This document shows positions 8,744 through 21,727 of a DNA stretch of 64,000 nt, in pieces. Source of the stretch: Piper betle (taxonomy: Eukaryota; Streptophyta; Magnoliopsida; Piperales; Piperaceae); contig JAURVB010013258.1 of NCBI GenBank assembly GCA_033002965.1, positions 1 to 64,000 on the forward strand, written 5' to 3'. The number at the start of each line of letters is the position of its first letter. Positions within the stretch are counted from its first letter, which is position 1. The notes beneath the pieces are model-generated. The model ran no database searches and was not told the origin of the DNA. It saw nothing but the letters and a program-made list of their open reading frames with translations. The position numbers were made by a program, and so were the translations under genes.

Positions 8744-11500
8744 TGTAAAGATTGTGAAAAAAATAATAAAATAAAATAAAATATTCGACTCGGTTTGGGA
8801 AGGATCGAACGTTGGATTATTATTATTATTATATTTTATTCGCTACCTAGTTAAATGAAATACGGGTGTTTGGGTGTTTTCCCGTACCCTAGCTGTCATT
8901 TTCATTTTTTTTAAGGGGCCGTCTTCCATCACCCTAGCCGCCTACTTCCCATTTTCTTCTCCTTTCTCTCCCTTTTGCTCTCCTCTCTTGGCAGAGTTCT
9001 TACATCTTGTCTTCGTGTTCTATTCGGTATGCTTTCCTTGTCATCCTTTTGCTCATTTTATAGTTGCTGTTTTGTTGTCCGGTAAGCATGCACTTCAAGA
9101 CCGCCATGCAAAGTTCTGCGGTTTCATCAATTCATGATGGCCTTGCTATCGCTGTTGCTTCATCAACGTTATATGCTATGTAATTGTTTGGGTTAGGATA
9201 ATTGAGTTGCAGTCTCTATCATCTTATGATTTTTATGCATGGGATTAGGATAGTGGGCAACGCTGTGGGGGTTTCCTTCTTTGCTTGGTAAGTTAGGCAT
9301 CCATACCAGTTTGTCGGCCAAGGCTCACGTTGTGCAAGCTCACAGCGCTTGCCTTGATGTTGTGGGTTGTTGTGCACGGAGAAGGGAAGTGTTCCCGGCG
9401 GTGCTGCTGGCCAGGCATCGTGCACCTTGGTGCAAGGCGGTGCTTCTGGCCAGGTGTCGTGCGCCTTGGTACAAGGCGGTGTCACCTTGGATAGCTGCTA
9501 TAAAGCACGAACTTGAGGCTTACTTGCTTGCTGATTTTATCTTGTTGTTGACGTTGTGTTGGGATGCTCAATATGGGTGATCAATTGAATTGTTGGGGAA
9601 GCACTTAGTGAAGGTCGTGATCTGGTTTATGTGCCCAGGTAAGGGTTCGAGAAGAGAAGGATAGCGGGGAAGCAGTGGCAAACTCGTACATAACACCTTA
9701 CTCAACACCGGCTCGAGTAAAAAGTAATACTAACTCGTAATAAATCCGTAAAAATTATTATTCTAGCGGTTATGGGTTACAGTTGCTAAAACTAATCAAT
9801 TATTGTACGAAATCGATATGAGTAATAAAAATACGGTAATGACAAACTGTTGAAAATTAATCAGTGTATTATAAACTATTAAATTAAATCAGATGGTTAT
9901 AAGTGATTAATGAAATAAAGATTTCACCTTTACATTAATAAATTTAATACTAAGTAAATAAAGTGATTATTTTAATAACGAGTCAATAAAGTAGAAAATA
10001 GGTTATTAAACTATAATCGTGTAAAAAAACACTAGCGTTGAACCTAAATAGTGTAATGAAAATAAACAAAGTTCAAACCTTTATTGAGTTCAGTAATTTA
10101 AAATAATTGTATTAGTAATATCTTTAAATTAGGATAATACAAATCATTTTACATAATTTAAGCAAACAACTTAATTAATTAAATTGTTATTAATAATGAT
10201 AATGATTAAAGATTAAAACCATAAATTAAATCGTCATGATTGTGGTTAGCTAATTATCATCTCAAAGAAAAATATACTAATAATAGTAATTAATACTTGA
10301 ATACTTGTTTATAAGTTAATAATTATTTTATCATTAGTGAAGTGTGAATTATAATTTAAATAATTAATTTAAAATGTAGATTACCACTTAAACAATTATG
10401 TGACATGAATAATTAATTATCTCAGTAGACGTGTTGTAAATGTTGAGAATTTAATATTTAATATTGTTGAATGTTGCAAGCTTTATGTTGTCAAATTTTA
10501 ATAATGATATGTATTAGTCATTTAGTTGCATGTATTTCTACCCGAATAAAATTATACTTATGTATAATTTTATTTTCTTGTCCAGATTAGGATCGTTGGT
10601 CAAGGTTGTAGGTTCACTTACAAACTATCCTAGTCCGTATAATTATTTGAAACGTTGTATTTTCCCTTTTGGCAGCCCTGGTCAGCCTAAACCCAGAATT
10701 GACCACCATACACCGAGTGCAATCGGGGTCAAGGAATTGACTTAGTCTGACACGTGGCCGCACCCTTCAAAATTACTATGTGGGAGTCCTAGTCAACTTG
10801 AGTTCATAACCGACCACCTTGGGCCGAGCACAACCAGGGTCAACTCAATTCGACACAGGGCAGGACCCCCGTGAAAGATTGAATACCTACCCTCATGCCA
10901 AAAGGGGTGACAGGGCTCAGTAGCGCAAGATAGCTCATTATACACTTGTGATACCGAGAGGGTGAGTCATTGGCAAATATTGGTAAGTACTGGTCGTGGG
11001 CCACGTAGCATGTGTGCGCATGCATGGCATTGTAGTTGGATGGGGTGGCCACCCCTCCCAGCATAATTAGAGCTCATCATAGGCTCATAACCACTAAAAG
11101 TCTCGAAAAATGATAATATGGATTATATTGACTTGTTTCATTTAATTATGCGACTTAGTGGTTTTATCACTAATGCAGAATTGCCTTCCCAGGTGAGCAG
11201 CTTTGGACTGACGATTAAATGTGTGGTTGGTGGTTTTTACCAACCTAGGTTTGGTGAATTGATAATAAATTGGACTTCCTTTTATTCTCTTGTGTTATAA
11301 ATATGGCTATGGGAAACAGTCAGAGACTGTGGGAATCTATTTTTATGTATTGTCACATGCTATTAGAACATGATTTATTGTTATTAATTATAAATTTCTA
11401 GACTTATTTACCGTATTACAATTCATGTTCTTGAATGTTATTGTTACAACATTTTTGTTTTTGAGTAACCCTTGGCCAATTAGGGTGGGCCACCGTTGCA
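8744..11500 (+). repeat. 3' LTR of the A element
   Basis: It starts TGTAAAGATTGTG and ends CCGTTGCA (a changed TTACA end), 2757 bp. It aligns along its length with the solo LTR at 11974-14626, which shares TTCGA(A/C)(G/T)CGGT near the start, CCTAGCTGTCATTTTCATTTT, the GGTGACAGGG/CTCAGTAGCGCAAG region near 10910, and GGTAAC(A)CC(C)GG near the end. An (ATT)n run lies near 8818. Confidence 0.85.
9401..9478. repeat. Two tandem copies of a 39-bp hairpin unit
   Basis: Copies start at 9401 (GTGCTGCTGGCCAGG) and 9440 (GTGCTTCTGGCCAGG). The first has GCACCTTGGTGC, a perfect short palindrome. In the second, GCGCCTTGGTACAAGGCG can pair. It is found in the 3' LTR of element A only. Confidence 0.8.
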
Positions 11501-14500
11501 AGAAAGGGCTACTCCAACAACGACGTTGCTGATTACCAACGACGCGAGGTATAATTTCCTCTAATTAATTATTTAAAATTGACAATTATTAGCATAGCAT
11601 GATAGGATTGATTAATTATCATGATAAATGTTTGATTTTGAATGAAGTAATGATTTGCATGATTTGATTGATAGTGAATGAATGCTAGTGATCTAATTAA
11701 GTAAATTAAATTTGAGCATGCCAATTAATTGCAACGTAACTTAGAAAAAACATAATAAAATTGGTGTGAATAAGATGAGTTAAAATTATTTTTGCACTGA
11801 TGATTGTTGATAATTGATGGATGATGATTGTGTTGTGAGTGTGATATTCATGTTGAGTTTGATGCATCATTCAGTTAGCGGGCGTGAGCTTCTAGATTTG
11901 GTGTGTAGGTACGGAGTAGGACCTTGCTGGCTAGGCGCAAGGGCACTCTTAGAGATTGTACCATGTCCATTTATGTAAGGACTGTGAAAAATAAAAATAG
12001 TAATATATTCGAACGCGGTCTAGAAAGGACAGAATGTTGGAGAATTATTATTATTCTCTACCCGGTTAATTCTACCCTGTTAATATATTTTATTATTTAC
12101 CTGGTTAAATGAAATACGGGTGTAGGGGTGTTTTCACATACCCTAGCTGTCATTTTCATTTTAGTAATTTTGAAAGAGGACGTCATTTTTTGTGTAAGGG
12201 GGCATCTTCCTCACCTTAGCCGCCTAGTTCTCCTCTTCCTTACCGGTGCTTCTTCCTTTCTTGGGTATCCTTCCTATCTCCCTCTTCTTAATTTTCTTGC
12301 ATGCATATTCTTTTTAATTGATAATAAGCTTGTTAAACATGAGAAATAAAGTCTGAAATCAACAATAAGCAACTCAAACTAAATTGGAAACTGAAATTCG
12401 CCATGGCCGACGAGTGCAAGAATTTGGGCAAGGATGGGCGACTATAAACAATTGCAAGGCAGCCGCTCACAACCCCGACGACCTCTCTGGCTGCTAGGTC
12501 GAAGGGATGGCTCGCCTGGACCCTGGGTTCCGATGGGTCGAGGAATTACAGTTGTTACTAGGCGGAATTGCATGGGGGATGAAGGTGATGGCGATCCTCT
12601 GAAATTGACGTTGTAATGGAAGATTCAAAGGGTAGGTGCTCGTTGTTCTTCATTGACAACATCAAGGGTCTATTACAGCAGTTCAGGCAGCTGGCACAGG
12701 CCACAGAAGATGACCTTCTCGCCAAAATTCATTGCGGCGACATGCAGAATTGGGGAGAATGACTATACTCCTTGCAACGTCCAAAGGTGGCTGATCCTTA
12801 CTATTTTGAGGCCAGCCTGAGGTAGTTGAACATCTGATTTGGAGCACGGTGCAAGAAAGTAGTGATCTTGAGGTTGGAGAAGAAGGTCATGACCTACTGT
12901 TGCACCAAAGATGAAGGTGGAGAAGAGAAGAACGTTGGGGAAGAAGAAGATGGTAGTTTTGTAAATATGGGTTGACTCGATACGGACTCGAGTTAAAAAA
13001 TAATCCTAACTTGTAATAAATCTTTAAAATAATCATTTTAATGGGTTATGGGTAAAGTTACTAAACTAATTAATTATTGTACGAAAACACCACGAGTAAT
13101 AAAAAATACGGTAATGATAAACGGTCGATAATTAATCGGCGTACTACAAGCGATTAAATTAAATCGGAGGATTCTAAGTAATTAATAAAATAAAAATTTT
13201 ACCTTTACCATATTAAATTTAATATTAGGTAAATAAAGTGATTATTTTAATAACGAGTTAGTAAGGTAGAAAATTGGTTATTAAACTATGACTGTGTAAA
13301 AATCACAAGCGTCGAACCTAAGTAGCATAAAGAAAATAAATAAAGTTCGAAACATTATTGAGTTGAAAATTTTAAAATTATTGTATTAGTAAAATCTTTT
13401 AATTAGGATAATACAAATTAATTTAATTAATTTAATCGAACAACTTAATTAATTAAATTACTATTAATAATGATAGCAACAAAAATTATAACCGTAAACT
13501 AAATCGTCAAGATCGTGGTTAAGTAATTATCACCGTAAAGGAAAATTAAATACCAGTTTATAATTTAATATATTTTTTTACCATTTATTAAGTGTTAATT
13601 ATGATTAGATAATTAATTTAAAAGGTAAAGTAGGACTTAAATGATTATACCACATGAATAATTAATTATCTTACTAGATTGTTGAGAATTTAATATTTAA
13701 TATTGTTGAAAGTTGCATGCATTTCTACTCGAATAAAATTATACTTCTGTATAATTTTATGTTCTCATCAAGATTAGGATCGTTGGTCGTGGTTGCGAGT
13801 TCACTTACGAACTATCCAGATCCGTATAATTATTTGAAATGTTGTATTTTCCCTCATTGGTAGCCCTGGTCAGCCAGAGCCCACATTCGACCACCATGCG
13901 CTAGAACGCAATCGGGGTAAAGGAATTGACTCAGTCTGACACGGGGCCGCACCTTTAAAATTACTATGTGGGAGTCTTGGTCAACTTGAGTATCTGACCA
14001 CCCCTGAAAGATTGAATACCTGCCCCCAGGCCGAAAGGGGTGACAAGGCATAGTGGCGCAAGTAGGCTCATTATGCAATTGTGATACTGAGAGGGTGAGT
14101 CAATGATAAATATCGGTAACTACACGCCGTGGGCCACGTAGCGTGTGTGCATGGGATGGTAGCTGGATGGGGTGGCCACCCCTCCCAGCATATAACGAGC
14201 TTGGCATAGGCTCATAACAACTAAAAATATCTTGAAACGATAGTAGGAATTATATTGACTTGTTTCATTTAATTATGCAGCTTAGTGATTTTATCACTAA
14301 CGCGAAATTCCCTCCGCAGGTGCGCAACTTTGGACTGAATAATAGAAGTGTGGTTGGTGCTTCTTTTACCAAACTAGGTATGGTGAATTGATAATAAATT
14401 GAACTTCCATTTATTTTTCTTATGTTATAATGTGTCTATGGGAAACGGTCCAAGACTGTGGGACAGTTATTTTATATATAGTCATATGCTTTCAGAACAT

Positions 14501-15061
14501 GATTTCTTTTTATGAGTTATAAACTGCTAGACTCATTTACTGTATTACAAATCATGTTCTAGAATGTTATTGTTACATCAATTATATTTTAGGTAACACC
14601 CGGTCCAGTTCGGGCAGGTCGTTACAATTTAGGACTTGCTCTTGATTTATTGTCTCATTCAATCGTGTTTTGTTTATATCAGGAAAGAGGATGTGTTGAG
14701 TTGTGGATTTATTGTATCCCACTCCACACAGACCATTTAGCTGATCACATTTTCCACATTAAAAACCCTCGAGGATGAGATCCCTTGAGTATGTTTTCGA
14801 AACACAAATCGAGCTCACGATGCTTTCGGACCTATTTTATAAATTACCTAGCCGACTTATGTATAAGTAGTTTTTGCATTTTCAATGAGATGTGTGACAA
14901 GGGAAATCAACAGCCATGTTTTGAGATAGGGCATGTATTGTCAAAGTGGGCTCTAGAATTTGTGAGTGTCCACTCTATTCCTGAGGGATCCTGATAACTC
15001 CATCTTTGAGTTCCTCAAACTCGGAGAAGTGTGGAGGTTCACGGGTACTATTATGCAGCGG
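11501..15061 (+). repeat. Family B LTR fragment in plus orientation, host of two insertions
   Basis: 11501-11973 and 14632-15061 together match, in reverse complement, about 3275-4150 of the B LTR at the left of the window. Shared blocks include CAACGACGCGAGGTATAATTT, GGGCGTGAGCTTCTAG, and CTTTGAGTTCCTCAAACTCGGAGAAGTGTGGAGG near 15005. Its left part was displaced by the A element and lies outside the window. It ends abruptly near 15061 against a different repeat. Confidence 0.75.
11974..14626 (+). mobile_element. Solo LTR of family A with perfect target duplication
   Basis: It starts TGTAAGGACTGTG and ends CAGGTCGTTACA, 2653 bp, flanked by ATTTA at 11969-11973 and 14627-14631. Joining the flanks restores the B LTR sequence (GTCC, ATTTA, GGACT). 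The uninterrupted B copy near 3705-3720 reads GTCCGTTTAGGACT on its sense strand. No PBS, PPT or internal sequence is present. Confidence 0.93.
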
Positions 15062-16178
15062 TACTCAAGTTAGTACTACGGTTTGTAGAAATGCACTACA
15101 TTCACAGTACCCTCAAATACACTGCTTAAGGGTGCAAAGAAGTATTAGTACAATTCATACATCCTCAAATTATAATTTTTTGGATCTTCCATTGAAAAAA
15201 CCACCAAAAGATCTCATCTTTGATGTTTTATTAAATTGGTAAAAAACTCAGCTAAATGCCCTAACATTAGAGGGTTCCGATAAAATGCTACCAACGTTCG
15301 TCCTACGTCTAATACTCTTTGAAAACCTTACTTATGGAACCAACCAAAGATGAAACAAAAAATCACATAGACCTTGATGAGTCAAGTTCATCGTCCTAAC
15401 TTAGAGAACTCACTCCATGTATCCCAGCAAAGAAAAGAAACCCAAATCACAATTGCACTGCATCGGCATACAAAACGAGGTAATGCCTCAGCATATGCAC
15501 ATACACTAAAAAACTTAATTAATTTAATTATATTACTTAATGATGAGTTTAACCTCATTAAGTAACAATAATTAGGGTTTTCAATTCCAAGCATACTTAG
15601 TGAAAAGTCTCATATTTAGAGTTTTGTCGAATGGACTTAACTGGACAATTTTTTTAATAGGCCAAATGATATCCGAACAAGCAAAAATTTAGAATGATGG
15701 GTTGTAACACACTAAGGGCTAAACACAAAAAATACCAAATGGTAGCCCATGAGCCAACACTCCAAATAAGGCCAACTAATATTATGCCAAGGTGCGAGGA
15801 ACAGTGTACGTAGGCTGTGCACCAGTTTCCTAAATCTTGTTTATTGGCTTGGAGACTCCAAATGGGCCTGTATGAAAAGGAAGAGTTAGCCAAGAATGAG
15901 GAATTGAATCCTCTATCATTTCAGGTCCAAACTAAAAGTGTTTGGCCTGCATAGACTCAGGAATAGGAGGCAATGACTGCGACTTTTCTAGAGCTGGCTA
16001 GACCTATATAGCTTGGGAAATTTCTACCGAAAAATCTAGTTAGCCATTGGTCTTAAATTTAGGGTGGTGTTGATGGAACACAACTAAGGTCTGGGTAAAA
16101 TTTCATGCAATTTAACCACCATACAATATGTGTATAGGATTTTGAAACTAGAAAAGGGAAGCAAGGTTTTATCCTGAA

Positions 16179-16320
16179 TTCCTTTACACCCCACAAAACC
16201 AACTTAACTTACCAATTAGATGATTTTTAACTTAGAGGAACCTAGGTTTCAACCTGGATTCCTTTACACTCCACAAAACTAAATTCATTTCACCAATTAG
16301 ATGATTTTAAACTTAGCCCA
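16179..16320. repeat. Two diverged tandem copies with an 80-bp period
   Basis: TTCCTTTACACCCCACAAAA (16179) and TTCCTTTACACTCCACAAAA (16259) begin two units. Both also contain ACCAATTAGATGATTTT and AACTTAG. Confidence 0.8.
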
Positions 16321-16750
16321 AATTTTAGGTGTTTCCATTAGACACTTAGTAAGTCCTTAGACAAATTTTACAAATTTTGACATGGTTTTTTAGCAAGCTC
16401 AATAGGAAGTATAATCTCAGAGCATGACATATCACTAAAACAACACAACAAGTATACAACACATTTAGAAGTTTTGTTCAAGCCCTTAATGAACTTATCT
16501 TATGATGGTAATTTAACACAAAATATCCAACATCCTAAACTACAATCTTGCAAATGAACACACTCAAATACTACTCAATATAGGGTGTAAAAATTAAGGA
16601 AAATAATGGGTAGGCTATTAGAAACAGTAAAGCAACCACCTTTCACCAATTTTGGCACCCATATATGCCTAGCCAAATCACACAAAACATGCTTCATGAA
16701 ATTTCTACAGATATCTCTTAGAAACACATAAAACAAACATCATGCAAAAA

Positions 16751-17131
16751 CATGGTGAGGGCATGTCATTATAAAAAATGCATATCTATTTTTCTACTCT
16801 TGCAAAAATGATGAAATCACCTCATACCTACTCCGAACAAGAAGATCTATCATGGATAAATGCACATAATAAATACATGGACAAGCCATTCAACACCAAA
16901 CAAGCACAAAAATTGCTAAGAGGCAAAAGGTGAGGATAAAAACATGGTGAGGGCATGTCATTATAAAAAACTACATATCTATTTTTCTACTCTTTCAAAA
17001 ATGATGAAATCACCTCATACCTACTCCTAACAAGAAGATCTATCATGTATAAATGCACAAAATAAATACATGGACAAGCTGATCAACACCAAAAAAGCAC
17101 AAAAATTGCTCAGAGGCAAAAGGCGAGGACT
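16751..17131. repeat. Tandem duplication, 192-bp period
   Basis: CATGGTGAGGGCATGTCATT starts both units (16751 and 16943). They stay alike through the AAGAAGATCTATCATG and GAGGCAAAAGG blocks with only a few differences, so the duplication is more recent than the surrounding repeat. Confidence 0.9.
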
Positions 17132-17797
17132 TTTACCTCCAACGATTCCTATGGCAGGCCTCTGGGGCCTTCCTACCCCAATACCTACAACCATAGGAGC
17201 ATAGCTAGGCTTGGAGAGGGCTTGGAGGAGAAAGGGAGATCTAAGGAGGAAGAGGGGAAGCGAGTGAGGAAGAGTGCGATTGGAACAAGCAAGCAAAATG
17301 GATGAAAAACAAGGCAGAGGGACCCAATTTAGTGTAAGGGCACTAACCTCTATAACCCAGACCACAAAAAAGCATGGGATGTTGATGTATGTGGTATGGC
17401 TGAACCAACCCAAGGCATGGGCTGGGCAGAAGGGTGTTGGCCTAGCACCATTGCGCTAGCCCTAAAATCCTATTCCTGATTTTGGCTAACACAAAGGCAT
17501 TGGGAGGGCGCCTTTGGGCTGGAGCCAGATTGCGAGCACTTAGGGTTCATCGCACCATAAAGTGGGATGAGGAGACTTCAGGAAAAGTGTCGCAGCTCCC
17601 ACAGAGGGCTATAATCGTCTACAAGGGTTCCAAACACACGACAAACAATCTAAACTTGGAAGAGACTCTGTCCTAAACCTAACTGGACTCGACTTAAAAA
17701 CAAAATTAAACATAACACTGATGACAGCGTAGTGTCCAATTCGGGTAGAGAGTGAACCGATTCTAAAATTATCAGGCTAAAGCCTAGGTTTTACACA

Positions 17798-20700
17798 TCC
17801 CTTGTGAAGTTTTTACAACTTTTGTGTTTATTTAATATGATAATTAGATGTATGTATTAACAAGTAAATAATATATCATCTTTTAAGCTTTAATGGTGAA
17901 TTTTGATATAATGGATAATTATACAAAAACTGATCATGTGAAGTTGTTATATGGTGTAACTATTTTATTAGAATATTCACAAATCGATTGCATGTTAATT
18001 AAATACGTATTAAATAAATTTTGGTTTCAATTTTACTGTGCCAACCCTGCGACTCTGCGAACCAACACCACAACAATGCGTATTTTGTATTGTGCATGGA
18101 TGAAGCCAACACCATGATGAATAAAGTCGAGAGGCTCAACGCCATGACATTGGTAATTTGTGTGTGTTCTGGCTAGGCCAGTGCCACGACATTAAAATCC
18201 GGGAGTTTCAACATTGCGAAACTCATTGTGATATAGTTATATATTTGGTAGCAGCAATGCGATGCTCAGAGCTAGAGACACGACACTGACAACAAAACTT
18301 AGATTTCTCTAAGCTTCATGTTTGTTACATTCATATATATTTAAACATTATATATTACTTGTTTGATTGATGTGAATGTGTGTGCATGTATATCATGTCA
18401 TGGCATTACATTTAATTAACTGAATATATGTATTAATATATAATTAGGGGTTCTATGAAATCGCTCACAAACTTGTTTGAGAGAATAACTGAGGCATTAG
18501 AGGTACATAAAGCTTCTATTATATTTAATTAGCACAAACACCCATTGATTAGTTGGGTGAGAGGTAGAGTTTTTGGCATTTGTATAGGAGTACACGTAAG
18601 GGGCTCTAATTACTTGATTATGATATGGAAAGGATGCAAAGCTCATCCTAAAGTAGGTTTAGAAAATTGTGAACCGAATTAGCCCCGTACACACTTGGAC
18701 ATGAGAGTTTAGGCGCGAAATAGGTGTATTGTCTCCCAGTGTTAGAAAGGACAACGTTTGTGATTATAGATGATAATTCTTTCTAGCAAATTGGCTAATC
18801 TATTGGAATTGGAGTTACGCATAAAGTCATAATCATGATGGTTTTTATTTGTTCATTATTTTTATATGCACTTGATAGGTTCATCAGTAATGTGGAATTG
18901 TCTCGATAAGTATTAACTAATTGGGAGGAGACAGTGGTGCGAACTCTGATGATGGGCTACAATACTTAGATTTTTCTTTCAATCTTTTGGGGGAGTTTAT
19001 TATTTTGGTTATAGGTTGTTAGTAGTGGAATAAGATTCGATTTTTGGGGGATTATTATGTTTTTTGTTGATTTACTTATTTATGAATTGTTGTGACTTTG
19101 ATATATTACTAGACATATTATATTAGTTGAAATAATTATTATTTGGTAGCAACTAAATTATATATAAATTTACTTGTTTAGTTCTTATGATTATTTATTA
19201 AATTTAATTAATTTAATGGTTATTTGCTGGATGCATCCTATTATTTAATTATTTCATCTATTATTTTATTAGGGTTCAGATTGTCAGACCAAAAGTGGCA
19301 TCCAGTCTAATTATATAATTGGGCTGTTGACGCACATTGTATCATGCTAGCTTGTGCAAATCTCCTGCAACTATGGTGTGTTTTAACTTGTTGTTTTATG
19401 TACGCACACTTAGTGATTGCTTTCCTTCTTAAGAAGCCAAGAGGATTTTGCTTAGGTCAAGGCATCTATCTCAAATCCCTTCAATCGCTAGTTTGATAAG
19501 ATACTATTAATTTTTATTTTAATTTACCGGAGAACCGAATTTAAGGTTACAAATTTATAAATTGAGAGAATCATAAATTGGAAGCATTAGAGCTGGTAAC
19601 CAAAAAATTTTAGTCCAGCCCATAGCAATTTCTATTTGAAAGTTATTCTTGAAGTACACATAAACATAACCAAGAAATTATTTCATCCTTTAAATGGCTA
19701 ATGATATTGTAAGTGATGAAATTGATAATCTAATGATTTTCTTATAATTATAAAAGATTAAAGTTAGTTTTTTGTTATAATTATTGATAAAAATTCCCCA
19801 AAGTTGGAGATCTATCACAACAACAACGAATAAGAAAGTGACATTAGATAAATAAGATAAAATAAATGCAAAAGAACACATATAATTAATGTGTTAAACC
19901 TTCCTTTTATCAAGAATAAAAAACCACACGATAATGATGAACAATTTACTATTTCAACCAAAAATTACAACCTTCCAACTTATGGAGATATTCAATTACT
20001 CACCTAACCTTTACAATTGAGAACCTAAGATTTATCTTCACTAAATACTTCATATAAAATTACACTGGCAAATAAGGTTTTCATTCCCTCTTCTTTATCT
20101 CTTCTTTTTTCTCCTCTTTATTATTTCTCTATCTTTTCCATTCCTTAAAGAATGAGGCCTAAAAAGCTTTTATAAATTTGTTTTGAGTCTCCCCATCTTC
20201 TATAATGGTTCAACAAACTGTCACCACCATTTTGTATTTTAAGATTCTTTTTAGCTTTCTCAAGACTTCCTTTGTTATTACAAATGCGACAATGAGATAT
20301 AGTTAATTAATATTTATAGGTAAATATTATCAATAATGTAGTTGAAATAAGTAACTCAATGAACTAAGATTATCAATAACCTCTCTTGGACTAATTTTTT
20401 AGAATGCCCAATCTTAACGGAGAATCTCAAATCTCAAATTAATTAAGTTTCTATGGATGGATAAACCTAAAAAACTTAATAAGATAATGTGTATATCTTT
20501 TTGTTGGGGTAGGAATCTTACTATTTATTTATAAATAAGATCCCCTACACATTAGACAACTTTTAATTAGAGAGAAAATCAAGATCAAACTTTGGCGGCT
20601 TGGGATTTAAGTTGTGAAACCTAATAATTTGTTTTCATCTCGTGTGGAGAAACGAGCTTTGAAATCGTCACGATCCAATCCAAGGTACACTTTCTATTTT

Positions 20701-20868
20701 ATATTTGTTTAACCATTGGTCAACATCATCAGCCGATAACATATACAAATAGTACAAACAAACAACAGGAACAAAACAATTGTTATTTGTAATGTTAAAC
20801 CACCGCCGGCCATGGGTGTGATCTTGTAGCGGAGGTAAAAAAATGTACTTCAATTTTGGAGCTAAGAA
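17798..20868. other. AT-rich intergenic region upstream of the receptor-kinase gene
   Basis: I see no gene, RNA gene or intact mobile element. The sequence is AT-rich, with a long pyrimidine-rich stretch at about 20085-20150. A short segment near 18878 (GGTTCATCAGTAATGTGGAATTG) resembles the conserved hairpin block of the A LTRs and may mark a very old LTR relic. Confidence 0.5.
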
Positions 20869-21072
20869 ACAGCTCATAACTCACACGTCGCGTGTACTTC
20901 ACACAACTCATGACTTCGTCAATTTCAGTAATCCCTTCCCACCCCAACGTCTCCTCTGCTCCCCCGCGCTTAGCGTTCTCCGCCCTCCTATCTCTTCCTA
21001 GTCCATGCGCCATCCCTCCCCTGTTCTCTGCTTCTCCACTTCTCCACACTAATTCATCAATAGGAAGTATTC
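20869..21072 (+). promoter_or_regulatory. Proximal upstream region and likely 5' UTR of the PRK gene
   Basis: It contains an ACGT-core motif in a short inverted repeat, CACACGTCGCGTGT, at 20882-20895. From about 20930 it is C/T-rich (CCCTTCCCACCCC, CTCCTCTGCTCCCCC), as in many plant 5' UTRs. I see no convincing TATA box within 150 bp of the ATG; TATTTTATAT lies near 20695, about 375 bp upstream. The transcription start is not determinable here. Confidence 0.4.
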
Positions 21073-21727
21073 ATGGCCTCGGTCTTTCTATTATCTCTAC
21101 TTATTATGCTCCAGCTTCACGTCGGCTGTGTTCTCGCCGACGACGTCAGTGCCCTTCTCAAATTAAAGCAGCTACTAGGGAACAGCGGAGCGCTTATCGG
21201 TTGGGTAGCCGGAGGGAGCCCATGCCCTTCCGAGCGGCGCCGGAAGTGGACCGGTGTCATATGCTCCAACGACACCGAGGGCAGGGTCACAGGCCTGCAA
21301 CTGGAAAACATGGACCTCATGGGTCTCATCGACGTCGACGCACTTTTGGGCCTGGACAAGCTGCGCACCTTGAGTGTAAGCGGCAACATCTTTGGAGGGC
21401 CGATGCCCAACATCTCCAAGTTGGGCGCCTTGCGGGCGGTCTATCTTTCCAGGAACAACTTTTCCGGCGTCATTCCTAGCAACGCGTTCGATCATATGTG
21501 GTCGCTCAAGAAGGTGGTGCTGTCCAGCAACCAATTTACGGGGCCTATCCCGGCCTCGTTGGTGAGAGTGCCCAAGCTGGTCGAGTTGTGGTTGGACAAT
21601 AATCGGTTCACCGGCGAGCTGCCCGACCTTCTGCAGCCAAATCTGACAGTGGTGAACTTCTCCCACAACGACTTGGGCGGCCCTGTTCCGGCGAGTCTGT
21701 CGAAGTTTGATGCAGGTTCATATACAG
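21073..21727 (+). CDS. PRK: PRK exon 1: signal peptide and LRR ectodomain
   Basis: Residues 1-218 plus the first base of codon 219. The ATG is followed by a hydrophobic signal peptide (about 1-22, MASVFLLSLLIMLQLHVGCV), which supports this start; the next base after ATG is G. Residues 24-66 form the LRR N-terminal cap with Cys51 and Cys64 (KWTGVIC). LRRs cover about 94-212, with LxxLxxLxxNxFxGxIP-type repeats such as LRAVYLSRNNFSGVIP, LKKVVLSSNQFTGPIP, LVELWLDNNRFTGELP and LTVVNFSHNDLGGPVP. The exon is much more GC-rich than the flanks. Longer open frames on both strands over this exon are shadows of it. Confidence 0.93.

Larger units (their letters stand above)
5233..11500 (+). mobile_element. 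Degenerate Tekay/Del-type chromovirus (family A), 3' part with 3' LTR
   Basis: In order it has gag leader, broken gag, pol (RT, RNase H, integrase, chromodomain), PPT and 3' LTR. The 5' LTR lies left of the window beyond the inserted B element. The lineage is assigned from the integrase GPF/VHNVFHVSMLK segment and the C-terminal chromodomain, as in Tekay/Del elements. It is inserted in a plus-strand B LTR. The 3' target duplication is AGAAA (11501-11505), and the same AGAAA is present at the matching site of the other B LTR (minus strand, near 4150). Confidence 0.85.
15062..17797 (-). repeat. Divergent LTR-like repeat (family E), probably minus orientation
   Basis: The left part (15062-15340) resembles the D LTR at 38830-39160: AGTTAGTACTAC, ACTACATTCACAGTACCCTC, GATCTCATC, CAGCTAAATGCCC. 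The right end reads GCCTAGGTTTTACA at 17797, like the start of B and D LTRs read on the minus strand. The middle carries two tandem duplications. No coding domain is recognisable. The left end is truncated against the B fragment. It could be an old solo or partial LTR of a D relative. Confidence 0.5.

Noticed and set aside
17027..17459. Open frames in the family E repeat
   Set aside because: They overlap on opposite strands at the end of a tandem duplication, and no recognisable product is encoded.
18870..18920. Short resemblance to the conserved A LTR hairpin block
   Set aside because: Only about 20 bases match and the arms are not complementary; too weak to call an LTR.
21117..21666. Long open frames antisense and out of frame across PRK exon 1
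   Set aside because: They are shadows of the GC-rich exon; the sense frame has a signal peptide, LRR pattern and correct splicing.
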